Shown here: positions 1 through 7,372 of the stretch, one piece after another
How positions within the stretch are numbered: the first letter of the stretch is position 1
How the letters are laid out: every line of letters begins with the position of its first letter
Source: CAYTCZ01 sp964436315
GTDB taxonomy: Bacteria > Actinomycetota > Thermoleophilia > Gaiellales > Gaiellaceae
Assembly (NCBI GenBank): GCA_964436315.1
Contig: CAYTCZ010000041.1
Span: forward strand, 1 to 29,429
DNA: 29,429 nt
Direction of reading: 5' to 3'
Made by a program: the position numbers and the translations under genes
Notes under the pieces: generated by a model
The model's database searches: none
The model's input: only the letters and a program-made list of their open reading frames with translations
Told to the model about the DNA's origin: nothing

Positions 1-15
1 TTTTCCTGGTGTCGC

Positions 16-1440
16 CTACTTCGCTTTGAACTCGACGCGCCGGGTGACCTCGTTCCCGTTGATGTCGCTAAATGTCGCCGTCACCACGTAGCGCTTGCCC
101 TTTTTCACGGTAAAGGCTGGGCGGAAAACGACCGTGCCTTCGCGTCCGAGTATCCCGGTCGCGGTCGCGTTCCCCAGGAGGCGCTTTCCTTCTTTCATGC
201 TGTAGTTGATTCCGACCGTCGCGCCCGCCGCGTTCCGCGCCCGAAGTTCCCGCACCGGTACTTCGACTCTTGGGTTCCGTGTGCCGCGCTTGACGACGTA
301 CTGTCCATTCCGAGCGTCCACGGCCTTCGCGATCTTGGCGAATCTATTCAGCGAAGGCTTCGGTGCGTTGTTGCCGCGAACAACACCACCCGCGCCTTCC
401 CACTGATTGCCCTGCGTGGGGCTGTCGCGGTAGATGAACCACACGAACATCTGAATCCGCGGGTTGACCTTCGCGATATTGAGCGCTTGCTTTGCAAAGT
501 TCGCCTGCCGTTTGTACGTCAGCCCATCAGAGCGCTCGGGTCGCGTCTGATGTCCATACTCAGTGACCCAGATCGGGATGTTCTTCTTCTTGAACCAGGC
601 GTCGATCGATCGCTCGAACTTCGGCATCTGACTCCAGTTGACGTTCGGCCACTTGACCTTCTGCCGTGGACTGAACTTCACCTTCGTGCTGTACGGATGG
701 TGTGCATACGCGTCGAACTTCACCCGGGGACGCGCTTGCGCGAGAAGCTGAGCAAAGCGTCCCGGAGAGTGGCTGTCCGATACGGCGCCTGGGCTCGGCT
801 TATCGCGCCCTTGCGGAGAGGTCTCGCCGATCGCGACGAGGGCTTCCTTGTTACCCGACTTGATCCCGGCATAGGCCGCGCGGAACATCTTCGCGTACGT
901 CTTCGGAGCGACTGAACGACCCTTCTTGTCGAACTGAGGCGCGAGGAATCGGTTGAGGTTTGGCTCGTTCCAGAGCGAGTAGAACCCAACGAACGGGTAT
1001 CCCGGGAACAGACCCGAGTACCGCAAGGCGAGCGCCTTCGAGAAGAGCCGGAGGTGCTTGACCTTCCTCGGCGCGACGTTTGGCTCTTTGCCGCCGTTCG
1101 CCCATTCGGGCGTCCCCCAGATGGTGATTAGCACCTCGATGCCACGGGCTTCAGCGGCGCGCACGAACTCGTCAACGTCGTCGAGCCGGTAGGCCGGGTC
1201 AAACGGATTTCCAGGGTTGCCCGGCTTCGTCGGCGCGACCTGCGACCAATCGACCGTGATGCGGATGATCGAGGTCCCGGTCGCAGCCGCCCGATCAAGG
1301 ACCGCCACTCGGTCCGGCGCCCACCGGAAGTTCTGATCGTCCTGAAAACCCGTCCACATCCGAGGCGCGGCGGACGCGGCCGTCGGAATGAGAACGGCGG
1401 CAAGCGCGCAGAGCACGAGTAGACGACGAAAACGAGTCAC
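16..1440 (-). CDS. Secreted clan-A (TIM-barrel) glycoside hydrolase with C-terminal Ig-like domain
   Basis: This 474-residue protein probably hydrolyses a glycan outside the cell; the substrate cannot be told from sequence. An N-terminal signal peptide (basic MTRFRR, hydrophobic 7-20, likely cleavage after ASA at 24) shows export. Residues about 27-380 read as a (beta/alpha)8 barrel. The motif LWNEPN (156-161) supplies the likely acid/base Glu159 and WVTEYG (291-296) the likely nucleophile Glu294, the paired glutamates of GH clan A (GH5, GH39 and similar). HHPY at 247-250 also fits that clan. Residues about 390-474 look like a beta-sandwich accessory domain ending VTATFSDINGNEVTRRVEF. The gene ends 15 bases from the window edge, lies 54 bases downstream of hisIE on the same strand, and appears unrelated to the histidine genes. 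The family number is uncertain; the fold and hydrolase role are fairly sure. Confidence 0.85.
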   Translation of the reverse strand: MTRFRRLLVLCALAAVLIPTAASAAPRMWTGFQDDQNFRWAPDRVAVLDRAAATGTSIIRITVDWSQVAPTKPGNPGNPFDPAYRLDDVDEFVRAAEARGIEVLITIWGTPEWANGGKEPNVAPRKVKHLRLFSKALALRYSGLFPGYPFVGFYSLWNEPNLNRFLAPQFDKKGRSVAPKTYAKMFRAAYAGIKSGNKEALVAIGETSPQGRDKPSPGAVSDSHSPGRFAQLLAQARPRVKFDAYAHHPYSTKVKFSPRQKVKWPNVNWSQMPKFERSIDAWFKKKNIPIWVTEYGHQTRPERSDGLTYKRQANFAKQALNIAKVNPRIQMFVWFIYRDSPTQGNQWEGAGGVVRGNNAPKPSLNRFAKIAKAVDARNGQYVVKRGTRNPRVEVPVRELRARNAAGATVGINYSMKEGKRLLGNATATGILGREGTVVFRPAFTVKKGKRYVVTATFSDINGNEVTRRVEFKAK

Positions 1441-1494
1441 GAACCGAACTCCTTTGTACCAAGCGGGCGACGGACTGAGGGTACTTAGCGGTTG

Positions 1495-2058
1495 CTAGGG
1501 ACGTTTTAGGTGCCGGCGGGTAAGTTCCTCCTCGACCTGCGCCGGATCGAGGCCCCTCGCCGCCAGCAGCACGTACGAGTGGTACCAGAGGTCCGCGACC
1601 TCGGAGATCAGCCGCTCATCGCTTTCCGAGACACCGGCCATCGCGGTCTCGACACCCTCTTCCCCCACCTTTTTCGCGCAGGCGGCGGCGCCGCTGTCGA
1701 GTAGCGACGCAGTGTATGACCCCTCCGGCCGATCCGCGGCTCGCTCCGAGACGGTGCGCCAAAGCCACGGTGCGAAGCAGGAGACCGCGCCAGTGTGGCA
1801 GGCCGGGCCGTTCGGGCGGACGCGAACGAGTACGGCGTCCCCATCGCAGTCGTCTCGAAGCTCCTCCACCGCCATCGTGTTTCCCGACGTCTCGCCCTTG
1901 TGCCAGAGCTTCTGGCGCGATCGGCTGAAGAAGTGCACCTCGCCGGTCTCTCGGGTGAGGCGCAACGCCTCATCGTCCATCCACGCGAGCATGAGGACGC
2001 GGCCCGTGCCGGCATCCTGGACGACGGCCGCTCTCAGCTCAGGAAGTTCGGGGGCCAC
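1495..2058 (-). CDS. hisIE: Bifunctional phosphoribosyl-AMP cyclohydrolase / phosphoribosyl-ATP pyrophosphatase
   Basis: This 187-residue enzyme carries out steps 2 and 3 of histidine synthesis: the HisE domain cleaves pyrophosphate from PR-ATP and the HisI domain opens the adenine ring of PR-AMP. HisI covers about residues 8-105, with the signature SRSRQKLWHKGETSGN, the DCDGDA metal site and Cys71, Cys87 and Cys94 as likely zinc ligands. HisE covers about 113-187, with KKVGEEGVE and EVADLWYH supplying the acidic metal-binding residues. The start is GTG at 2058: an in-frame stop lies a short way upstream and no other start codon intervenes. The N-terminus is therefore slightly short, beginning only a few residues before the conserved VVQD strand. 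It is the last gene of the leftward his operon, separated from hisF by 123 bases, an unusually long gap for this locus. Confidence 0.96.
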   Translation of the reverse strand: MAPELPELRAAVVQDAGTGRVLMLAWMDDEALRLTRETGEVHFFSRSRQKLWHKGETSGNTMAVEELRDDCDGDAVLVRVRPNGPACHTGAVSCFAPWLWRTVSERAADRPEGSYTASLLDSGAAACAKKVGEEGVETAMAGVSESDERLISEVADLWYHSYVLLAARGLDPAQVEEELTRRHLKRP

Positions 2059-2134
2059 CCCGTACCACCACCCACCTTCGAGCGTAGCGTCAAAAAGCTC
2101 GTATGTGTGTCACGCCCAGGATTGAATGTGCCAC

Positions 2135-2150
2135 GTCTTGGTAACAAGAC
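2135..2150. promoter_or_regulatory. Perfect hairpin in the hisF-hisIE gap
   Basis: GTCTTG, a 4-base loop and CAAGAC form a perfect 6-bp stem. It sits in the only sizeable gap inside the his operon. There is no T-run after it on the minus strand, so a simple intrinsic terminator is unlikely. It could be an mRNA processing or stability element, or chance. Confidence 0.3.
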
Positions 2151-2181
2151 CAGCGCGACCATGGTGCGCGGGCGCGCGCTC

Positions 2182-2925
2182 CTAGGCTGCATCGCGCACC
2201 TCCACACCCATCTCACGGAGTTCCTGTCGCAGGCTCCTGAGACGCGCCGGGTCTTCATGGAGTATCGAAGCAAGGAGTGCCGCCTGTGCGACGTCGAGAG
2301 CCTCGGCGACGTGCTCGGCGGATCCAGCCCCGCCAGACGCGATGACGGGGAGCGAAACTGCCTCAGCGACACCAGCGGTTACCTCCATGTCGTACCCATC
2401 CTGCGTTCCGTCAGCGTCGATGGAAGTGAGGAGAACCTCTCCCGCCCCACGCCGCTCAGCCTCCCGCGCCCACTCGACCGCCGAACGACCGGTGGGTTGG
2501 GTGCCCGCGTGGGAGTACACCTGCCCCGAAGCCGCATCGATCGCGACGACGACTGCCTGAGAGCCGAGTCGTTCGGCCAACTCGGTCAGCAGATCGGGCC
2601 TCGCGAGGGCAGCCGAGTTGACCGAGACCTTGTCAGCTCCGGCGCGCAGAAGTGCCTCCGCGTCTTCCACCGTTCTGATTCCACCGCCCACGGTGAAGGG
2701 AATCGCAAGCCGATCGGCGACCCGTTCAACGAGGTCGACGAAGTTCGCACGGTCTTCGAGCGTCGCTTTGACATCGAGGTAGACCAGTTCATCCGCGCCT
2801 TCGTCCGAGTAGGCCGCCCCGAGAGCTACGGGATCGCCGATGTCCCGAAGACCCTCGAACCGGACGCCCTTCACCACCCGGCCGCCGGCAACATCCAAGC
2901 ACGGAATCAGGCGCGGGAGAGGCAC
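2182..2925 (-). CDS. hisF: Imidazole glycerol phosphate synthase, cyclase subunit
   Basis: HisF (247 residues, full family length) uses ammonia delivered by HisH to convert PRFAR to imidazole-glycerol phosphate and AICAR. It is a TIM barrel with the catalytic aspartates Asp11 (IPCLDVAGG) and Asp130 (VVAIDA). The phosphate-binding segments GGGIRTVEDA and ASGGAGSAEH are intact, as is DGTQDGYD. The open frame runs much further upstream, but the family start is GTG at 2925 (VPLPRLIPCLDV), with a GGAG two bases before it inside the end of hisH. That gives a 19-base overlap with hisH, consistent with coupled translation of the two subunits of one complex. Confidence 0.96.
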   Translation of the reverse strand: MPLPRLIPCLDVAGGRVVKGVRFEGLRDIGDPVALGAAYSDEGADELVYLDVKATLEDRANFVDLVERVADRLAIPFTVGGGIRTVEDAEALLRAGADKVSVNSAALARPDLLTELAERLGSQAVVVAIDAASGQVYSHAGTQPTGRSAVEWAREAERRGAGEVLLTSIDADGTQDGYDMEVTAGVAEAVSLPVIASGGAGSAEHVAEALDVAQAALLASILHEDPARLRSLRQELREMGVEVRDAA

Positions 2926-3458
2926 TGCTCCAAGTACCGCGCACCTGCGGCTCCGCTCTTTTCGGGGTGAAACTGAACACCCACGAACGGGCCATCCTTG
3001 GCTTCGGCCACGATCCCTTCCGAATACGCCGTCGCTTTGGCCGTCTCGGTTGCGAACGAGTGTGCGAAATAGAAAGCCGAACCTAGGGTGTCGACCTCGG
3101 CCCAGCCGATTCGCGGAACACGCTCCTCGCGGAGCCGGACAACCCTGCCCGGCAGGAGGCCGAGGCATTCGACGCCACCGTCCTCCTCGCTCGTCTCGAC
3201 TGCGAGCTGAAGGCCGAGACAGATCCCGATGATCGGACCTCCCGCATCGAAGCGCTGCACCAGCGCGTCGTCGAGCCCGCGTCGGCTGAGACCCAACATT
3301 GCCGACCGCGCCGAACCGACTCCTGGCAGAACAGCGACATCGGCGGCGCATATCTCCTCGGGACGGTCGGTCGGGCGAACGTCGACTCCCAGCCGCTTGA
3401 AACCGATGACGACGGAGCGGACGTTCCCGGCTCCGTACTCGCAAACCGCCACTTTCAT
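2907..3458 (-). CDS. hisH: Imidazole glycerol phosphate synthase, glutamine amidotransferase subunit
   Basis: HisH (183 residues) hydrolyses glutamine and channels ammonia to HisF. It is a class I (triad) amidotransferase: the nucleophile is Cys80 in GICLGLQL, and His164 and Glu166 lie in VQFHPEKSG. The oxyanion strand is PGVGSA at 45-50. The start ATG at 3458 matches the family start (MKVAVCEYGAGN) and has GAGG about ten bases upstream; an in-frame ATG further up adds residues not typical of the family. One oddity is VPRIGW at 114-119, where most HisH proteins have PHMGW. It lies 37 bases after the hisC-hisB fusion and overlaps hisF. Confidence 0.96.
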   Translation of the reverse strand: MKVAVCEYGAGNVRSVVIGFKRLGVDVRPTDRPEEICAADVAVLPGVGSARSAMLGLSRRGLDDALVQRFDAGGPIIGICLGLQLAVETSEEDGGVECLGLLPGRVVRLREERVPRIGWAEVDTLGSAFYFAHSFATETAKATAYSEGIVAEAKDGPFVGVQFHPEKSGAAGARYLEQCLSRA

Positions 3459-3495
3459 TCGCACTGCCTCACACATACGGACCCGCCTCGGTGCA

Positions 3496-5025
3496 TCACA
3501 GGCGTCCTTTGGTCGAGGGAACCCCGGCACCTTCGGAACGCACTGCAATCCTCAATGCACGACCGACTGCCTTGAAGCCGGCCTCCGCAACGTGATGGTC
3601 GTCCCGTCCAGTCGCGGTGACATGTAGCCCAAGCCGCGCGGCCTGCGACAGGCTCTGCAAGACATGACCCGCAAGGCCTGGGTCGTGCTGGAGCTCGAGC
3701 TCACACCATGGTCGGCCACCGAGATCGACCGCGGCTCGGGCGAGCGCATCGTCCATCGGCACGACGGCGTCCCCGTAGCGCGCAATTCCACGACGGTCGC
3801 CCAGTGCTTTGTCGAGCGCTTCGCCGAGGGCGAGAGCCGAGTCTTCTGCCGTGTGGTGCCGGCCTGTCTCGAGGTCCCCTACCCCCTCGAGCACGAGATC
3901 GAAACCGGCGTGAAAAGCCAGCTGCTCCAGAAGGTGGTCGTAGATCCCTGCTCCGGTGGAGACTCGAACACGACTGGCGCCATCGAGAGCCAGCCGAACC
4001 CGAATCTGCGTCTCGGCCGTCGCGCGTAGGTGTCGAACGCGCCTACCCCCGACAGCGGGAACCGGGCTCGGCTTTTCGAGCAACCGAGCGAGTGCCTCCA
4101 CAAGCAGATCGTCGTCCTCTCGATCACGAACTGAGATCCGCAGGGCGTCCGGAAACGTGCGAACAGCCAGACCCTGGCGAAGGAGTCCGTCTCCAAGACG
4201 ATCTGCGTCGTCGATCGGCAGGTACAGGAAGTTCGTACACGACGGAGGCGGCTCAAATCCGAGAGCACGGAGTGCACCCGACAACCGCTCGCGCTCCTCC
4301 AGCTGAGGGCGAACATCCGGAGGGGACGCGAGCGCTGCTTCGGCAAGGGTGGCCGACAGCGTCGAGATGGGGGCAGGCGACTGGCGTGCGTTCAGTTCGA
4401 CTGCGATCTCTGTATCGGCAAGCGCGTAGCCGACGCGCGCTCCGGCGAGGCCGAAGGCTTTAGAAAACGTCCGGAGGATGATGACTCCATCGTCGATCAA
4501 GTCGGCGGCCGTCTCACCGGCGTACTCGAAGTACGCCTCGTCAACGACGAGGGGTCGATTGGACGGCAACTCGCCGAGATCGCCGGTGGGGTTGTTGGGT
4601 CGACAGGTGTACGTCAACGCCGGGTTCGTGTCACCCACCTCGGCACCGGCCAGCCATGCGGCGATTTGGAAGAGCGCGTAAGTTGGACTCTCCGAGATTT
4701 CAACTGTGTCGCCCGGGCTCACAAAGGATCTGGCACAGAGCATGATGAGGTCGTCGGCGCCGGCGCCCAACACGACGTTCGCAGGTCGCACACCAGCGTA
4801 GTTCGCGATTGCCGAGTTCAGCGTTCCGTATCCGCCGTGCGGATACAGGTTTATGTCAGCGAGCGTTCCTGCGAGCGTTCCCGGACGACTGGACGGGACC
4901 GGCTGCGCCGGGACATTCGCGTCGAAACGGAGGACCTGAACTGGATCGACACCGGCCAGCCGGGCGATCTCGTCGGTCGACGGAGCCCACTCGTACGCAC
5001 GGTATTGGTCAGGGAGCGCCCTCAT
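3496..5025 (-). CDS. hisC-hisB: Fused histidinol-phosphate aminotransferase (HisC) and imidazoleglycerol-phosphate dehydratase (HisB)
   Basis: One uninterrupted 509-residue frame joins two histidine enzymes. Residues about 10-318 are HisC, a fold-type I PLP aminotransferase, with Asn144/Asn145 (NNPTG), Asp162 and Tyr165 (VVDEAY), the PLP lysine Lys189 (TFSKAFG) and Arg296 (LRISVR) for the substrate carboxylate. This half is compact: the stretch between AEVG and NNPTG is about 15 residues shorter than usual. Residues about 330-509 are the dehydratase, with YDHLLEQ, the first metal site HHTAED (390-395) and the second DDHHVAE (475-481). A proline- and glycine-rich linker lies at about 318-328. 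The start overlaps the hisD stop by four bases (ATGA). The E. coli HisB fusion is different: there the dehydratase is joined to a phosphatase. Both halves keep their key residues, so I infer a working bifunctional enzyme for steps 6 and 7. Confidence 0.93.
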   Translation of the reverse strand: MRALPDQYRAYEWAPSTDEIARLAGVDPVQVLRFDANVPAQPVPSSRPGTLAGTLADINLYPHGGYGTLNSAIANYAGVRPANVVLGAGADDLIMLCARSFVSPGDTVEISESPTYALFQIAAWLAGAEVGDTNPALTYTCRPNNPTGDLGELPSNRPLVVDEAYFEYAGETAADLIDDGVIILRTFSKAFGLAGARVGYALADTEIAVELNARQSPAPISTLSATLAEAALASPPDVRPQLEERERLSGALRALGFEPPPSCTNFLYLPIDDADRLGDGLLRQGLAVRTFPDALRISVRDREDDDLLVEALARLLEKPSPVPAVGGRRVRHLRATAETQIRVRLALDGASRVRVSTGAGIYDHLLEQLAFHAGFDLVLEGVGDLETGRHHTAEDSALALGEALDKALGDRRGIARYGDAVVPMDDALARAAVDLGGRPWCELELQHDPGLAGHVLQSLSQAARLGLHVTATGRDDHHVAEAGFKAVGRALRIAVRSEGAGVPSTKGRL

Positions 5026-6044
5026 CGGCGGACCGCCCGCGCGTGCGCCGGCATCTCTTCAACCGCCGCGAGTTCCTCGACGACCGGTCGGAGACGCTCG
5101 AGTCCCGCTGCCGTCAATCGCTGGATCGTGATTGGCTTGAGGAACGTCTCGATCCCGAGACCACCGACGGCACGCGCCCAGCCGCCCGTCGGCAGTACGT
5201 GGTTTCCCCCGGTCGCGTAATCGCCTGCAGCCACTGGCGAAGACTCACCTACGAATATGGCACCTGCATTCCGGATCTCTGACGCGAGAGGCTCGACGTC
5301 CTCTCCGAGCAAGACAAGATGCTCGGGCGCCATCCGTTCGACCTCCCGTAAGGCTCGTTGAACGTCTCCGTCAGCCTCGATGAGGTGGCAGCGTGAATCC
5401 GGGCCGTGCTCCGCCTGGGCGGCAAGTTCGAGTTCGGCGATTTCACGATTCGCTCCTCGCCCGGCCAACACAACTACCTCGGAGGGGCCGGCAGGAAGGT
5501 CGATCGCGCAGTCGCGAGCAACGATGAGCTTCGCTTCGTTTACTGGAGCACTGCCCGGGCCAACGATCTTGTCCACGCGCCCGATCGATTCAGTGCCGTA
5601 CGCAAGCGCGGCGATAGCCATTGGGCCGCCGATCGCCCAAACCTCGTCGATTCCAAGGAGCTCGGCAGCGGCGCAGACGAGCCCTGAGCCGTTGGGAGGG
5701 GTCATCACCGCAATTCGGCGCACACCAGCAACCTGCGCCGGCACCGCGCACATCACGAGCGTCGAGATGAGTCGAGTCGGTACATAAATCCCCACCGAGT
5801 CCAAAGGCACCCAGCGACGTTCAAGCTCGACGCCAGGTTCGATCTCAGCTCGGAGGTCTCTCGGCCGCTGGGCCTCGTGCCAGTCCCGGACACGTTCGGC
5901 CAGGTCGAGCAGCGCTTCTTTCGGAACACCGCTACCGGCCGACGCGCGCGAAGGCGACGCCCCGTCTAGCCGACGCGTCCACTCCGCGAGGCCGCGATCG
6001 CCGTTCGCCTTGACGTCCTCGACGATCTGGTGGACATCGCTCAT
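5022..6044 (-). CDS. hisD: Histidinol dehydrogenase, compact form
   Basis: HisD oxidises histidinol to histidine with two NAD+ in the last step of the pathway. At 340 residues it is about 80-90 shorter than typical HisD. The catalytic pair Glu241-His242 (APEHL) is present, and so are the expected zinc ligands Gln210 and His213 (AAQAEH), Asp275 (AGDYATG) and His334 (PAHARAV). VDKIVGPG, PAGPSEV and NHVLPTGG are conserved. It lacks the usual first 40 or so residues and has YVPTRLIST where the family has YVPGG and a longer loop, so the glycine pair near the NAD site is missing. The start ATG overlaps the hisG stop by four bases, and the stop overlaps the next start, so the short N-terminus looks genuine. 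Activity is likely but should be tested. Confidence 0.92.
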   Translation of the reverse strand: MSDVHQIVEDVKANGDRGLAEWTRRLDGASPSRASAGSGVPKEALLDLAERVRDWHEAQRPRDLRAEIEPGVELERRWVPLDSVGIYVPTRLISTLVMCAVPAQVAGVRRIAVMTPPNGSGLVCAAAELLGIDEVWAIGGPMAIAALAYGTESIGRVDKIVGPGSAPVNEAKLIVARDCAIDLPAGPSEVVVLAGRGANREIAELELAAQAEHGPDSRCHLIEADGDVQRALREVERMAPEHLVLLGEDVEPLASEIRNAGAIFVGESSPVAAGDYATGGNHVLPTGGWARAVGGLGIETFLKPITIQRLTAAGLERLRPVVEELAAVEEMPAHARAVRR

Positions 6045-6880
6045 CCCAGCATCCGTTCGACCGGGACGAGCAGGATCGAAGACGCCCCCGCTGCCTCGAG
6101 TCGAGGCAGGAGCTGCCAGACGTCGGCGGCCGGAACGAGTGCGTGAACCGCGACCATGCCCGGCTCGGAGAGCGGGATGAGACTCGGCGAGCGCGACCCC
6201 GGCACGAGCTCGGTGATTTTCGCGACCGCATCCTCAGGGGCGTTGAGCATCAGATACCGAGCGTCCCGTGCATCGACGACACTCTTCAGAATCCGTGCTA
6301 GCGAACGCGCCCCCTCCCCGTCCTCCACTGGGCCAACGAGTACAGCCTCCGAGAAAAAGAGGGCACCGAGCGAACGAAGCCCGTTCGTCCGTAGCGTGTT
6401 ACCGCTCGACACGAGATCGACGATCGCGTCCGCCAGTCCGAGTCGCGGCGCGATCTCGACCGTCCCCGTGACATCAACGAGGTCGACTGTCACATCTCGC
6501 TCGGCTAGCAGCTCGGTCGTGAGGCGCGGATAGACCGTTGCCACGCGCTTGCCATCGAGACCGGCGAGGGCATCCACCTCCGACTCTTCGAGGACAGCGG
6601 CCTCGAGCGTGCAACTGCCGAAGCCGAGCCGAAGCAACTCGGCGACTTCGGCCTGACGTTCGAAAACGAGATCCGCTCCGGTGATTCCGCAATCGACGAC
6701 CCCATCTTGAACGTACTCCGGAACGTCGGCCGCACGAACGAGCAAGACGTCGACCGGAGCGTTCCGGCATGGAAATGCGAGAGCGCGCTCCCCCGGTACC
6801 TCAGGTCCGAGGCCTGCATGCTCGAGGAGCGAGACGGCCGGCTCTCTCAGCCGACCCTTCGACGGAATCGCAATCGTCAG
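6041..6880 (-). CDS. hisG: ATP phosphoribosyltransferase, long form
   Basis: HisG makes PR-ATP from ATP and PRPP, the first and feedback-controlled step of histidine synthesis. The 279-residue length and the C-terminal domain (about 208-279, with SEPGMVAVHALVP) indicate the long form that senses histidine through an ACT-like domain and needs no HisZ. The catalytic part begins TIAIPSKGRL and contains DCGITGADL and the PRPP loop DLVSSGNTLR. The family start maps to a CTG at 6880, which shares CTGA with the stop of yerC and has AGAAGGG three bases upstream. I found no ATG, GTG or TTG in frame nearby. A CTG start is rare but best fits both alignment and ribosome-binding site. Confidence 0.93.
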   Translation of the reverse strand: MTIAIPSKGRLREPAVSLLEHAGLGPEVPGERALAFPCRNAPVDVLLVRAADVPEYVQDGVVDCGITGADLVFERQAEVAELLRLGFGSCTLEAAVLEESEVDALAGLDGKRVATVYPRLTTELLAERDVTVDLVDVTGTVEIAPRLGLADAIVDLVSSGNTLRTNGLRSLGALFFSEAVLVGPVEDGEGARSLARILKSVVDARDARYLMLNAPEDAVAKITELVPGSRSPSLIPLSEPGMVAVHALVPAADVWQLLPRLEAAGASSILLVPVERMLG

Positions 6881-7215
6881 TCGCCCTTCTGCGGAGAGCT
6901 CACGCGATCGAGCACCAGCCGATAGCCGCCCTCCCCGTGGCGAAGCCAATGCGCTACCCGTGTCACCGTCGTGGTCGACGCGCCCGTCTGCCGCGAGACT
7001 TCGAGGTAGGGAAGTCCCTGATCGACGAGTTTCGCCGCCTGCCAACGATGCGTCATCGCTTCGAGTTCCGAGATCGTGCACAGATCCCGAAAGAAGCGCT
7101 CCCCTTCTTCGATGGACTCGAGACTCAGGATCGCCTCGAGCAGTTCTCTCATCTCCGCCGTTCGCCAATCGTCTCTCCCCGTTCCGCGTCCTGCATGAGT
7201 CGGCTCCTCCTTCAT
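6877..7215 (-). CDS. yerC: YerC/YecD-family (TrpR-like) transcriptional regulator heading the his operon
   Basis: This is a small DNA-binding protein of the TrpR superfamily, probably the histidine repressor (often called HisR when it sits at his genes). The core EAILSLESIEEGERFFRDL is the family's helical dimerisation part, and GLPYLEVSRQTGASTTTVTR is the helix-turn-helix; the protein ends GGYRLVLDRV as in relatives. The start is uncertain. ATG at 7215 (112 residues) has no ribosome-binding site and would suit a leaderless mRNA. ATG at 7152 (91 residues, MRELLEAI) begins close to the family core and overlaps the stop of a 15-codon reading frame that has a strong Shine-Dalgarno. The gene overlaps hisG by four bases. 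A perfect palindrome lies eight bases upstream of the first ATG. Confidence 0.88.
   Translation of the reverse strand: MKEEPTHAGRGTGRDDWRTAEMRELLEAILSLESIEEGERFFRDLCTISELEAMTHRWQAAKLVDQGLPYLEVSRQTGASTTTVTRVAHWLRHGEGGYRLVLDRVSSPQKGD
7149..7196 (-). other. Possible 15-codon leader peptide coupled to yerC
   Basis: AAGGAGGAG at 7212-7204 places GGAGG nine bases before ATG at 7196. That ATG opens a frame reading MQDAERGETIGERRR and stopping in TGA at 7151-7149, which overlaps an in-frame yerC ATG at 7152. It contains no histidine run, so it is not a classical his attenuator. It may instead be a translational coupling device, or chance. Confidence 0.3.
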
Positions 7216-7222
7216 GTCTGTA

Positions 7223-7234
7223 TTAGCATGCTAA
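7223..7234. promoter_or_regulatory. Perfect palindrome TTAGCATGCTAA, candidate YerC/HisR operator
   Basis: This is a perfect 12-bp dyad in an AT-richer patch of an otherwise GC-rich region. It is 8 bases upstream of the first yerC ATG and about 140 bases from hisA on the other strand. Its position overlaps where a -10 element for the leftward operon would lie (TAGCAT resembles TATAAT). TrpR-family proteins bind dyads with CTAG or CTAA half-sites, so autoregulation of the his operon is a natural inference. Confidence 0.65.
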
Positions 7235-7290
7235 CATGAAATCACGGCACAACGCAACGCAGAGTCAGAGACAGGGCTCGCGCCCGCCGA

Positions 7291-7325
7291 TTGGCCGGCA
7301 GGCCAAGCGAGCTTCAGCCTGAAGC
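7291..7325. promoter_or_regulatory. Two tandem hairpins upstream of hisA
   Basis: The first is TTGGCC, a GGCA loop and GGCCAA (7291-7306). The second is GCTTCA, a GCC loop and TGAAGC (7311-7325). Both stems are perfect 6-bp stems and lie between the divergent yerC and hisA, in what would be the hisA leader. Neither is followed by a T-run. I do not recognise a riboswitch. Confidence 0.4.
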
Positions 7326-7372
7326 CACGTTCAATGAACGCTAGAGGAGCACAAGGCGGTAGAAGGATTCAG

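Noticed and set aside
1795..2970. Long rightward reading frame of 391 codons across hisIE and hisF
   Set aside because: It lies opposite two well-supported his genes, has no recognisable domain and an arginine/histidine-rich composition typical of antisense frames in high-GC DNA.
7149..7196. Classical histidine attenuator leader
   Set aside because: The 15-codon frame has no histidine codons and no terminator/antiterminator pair follows it.
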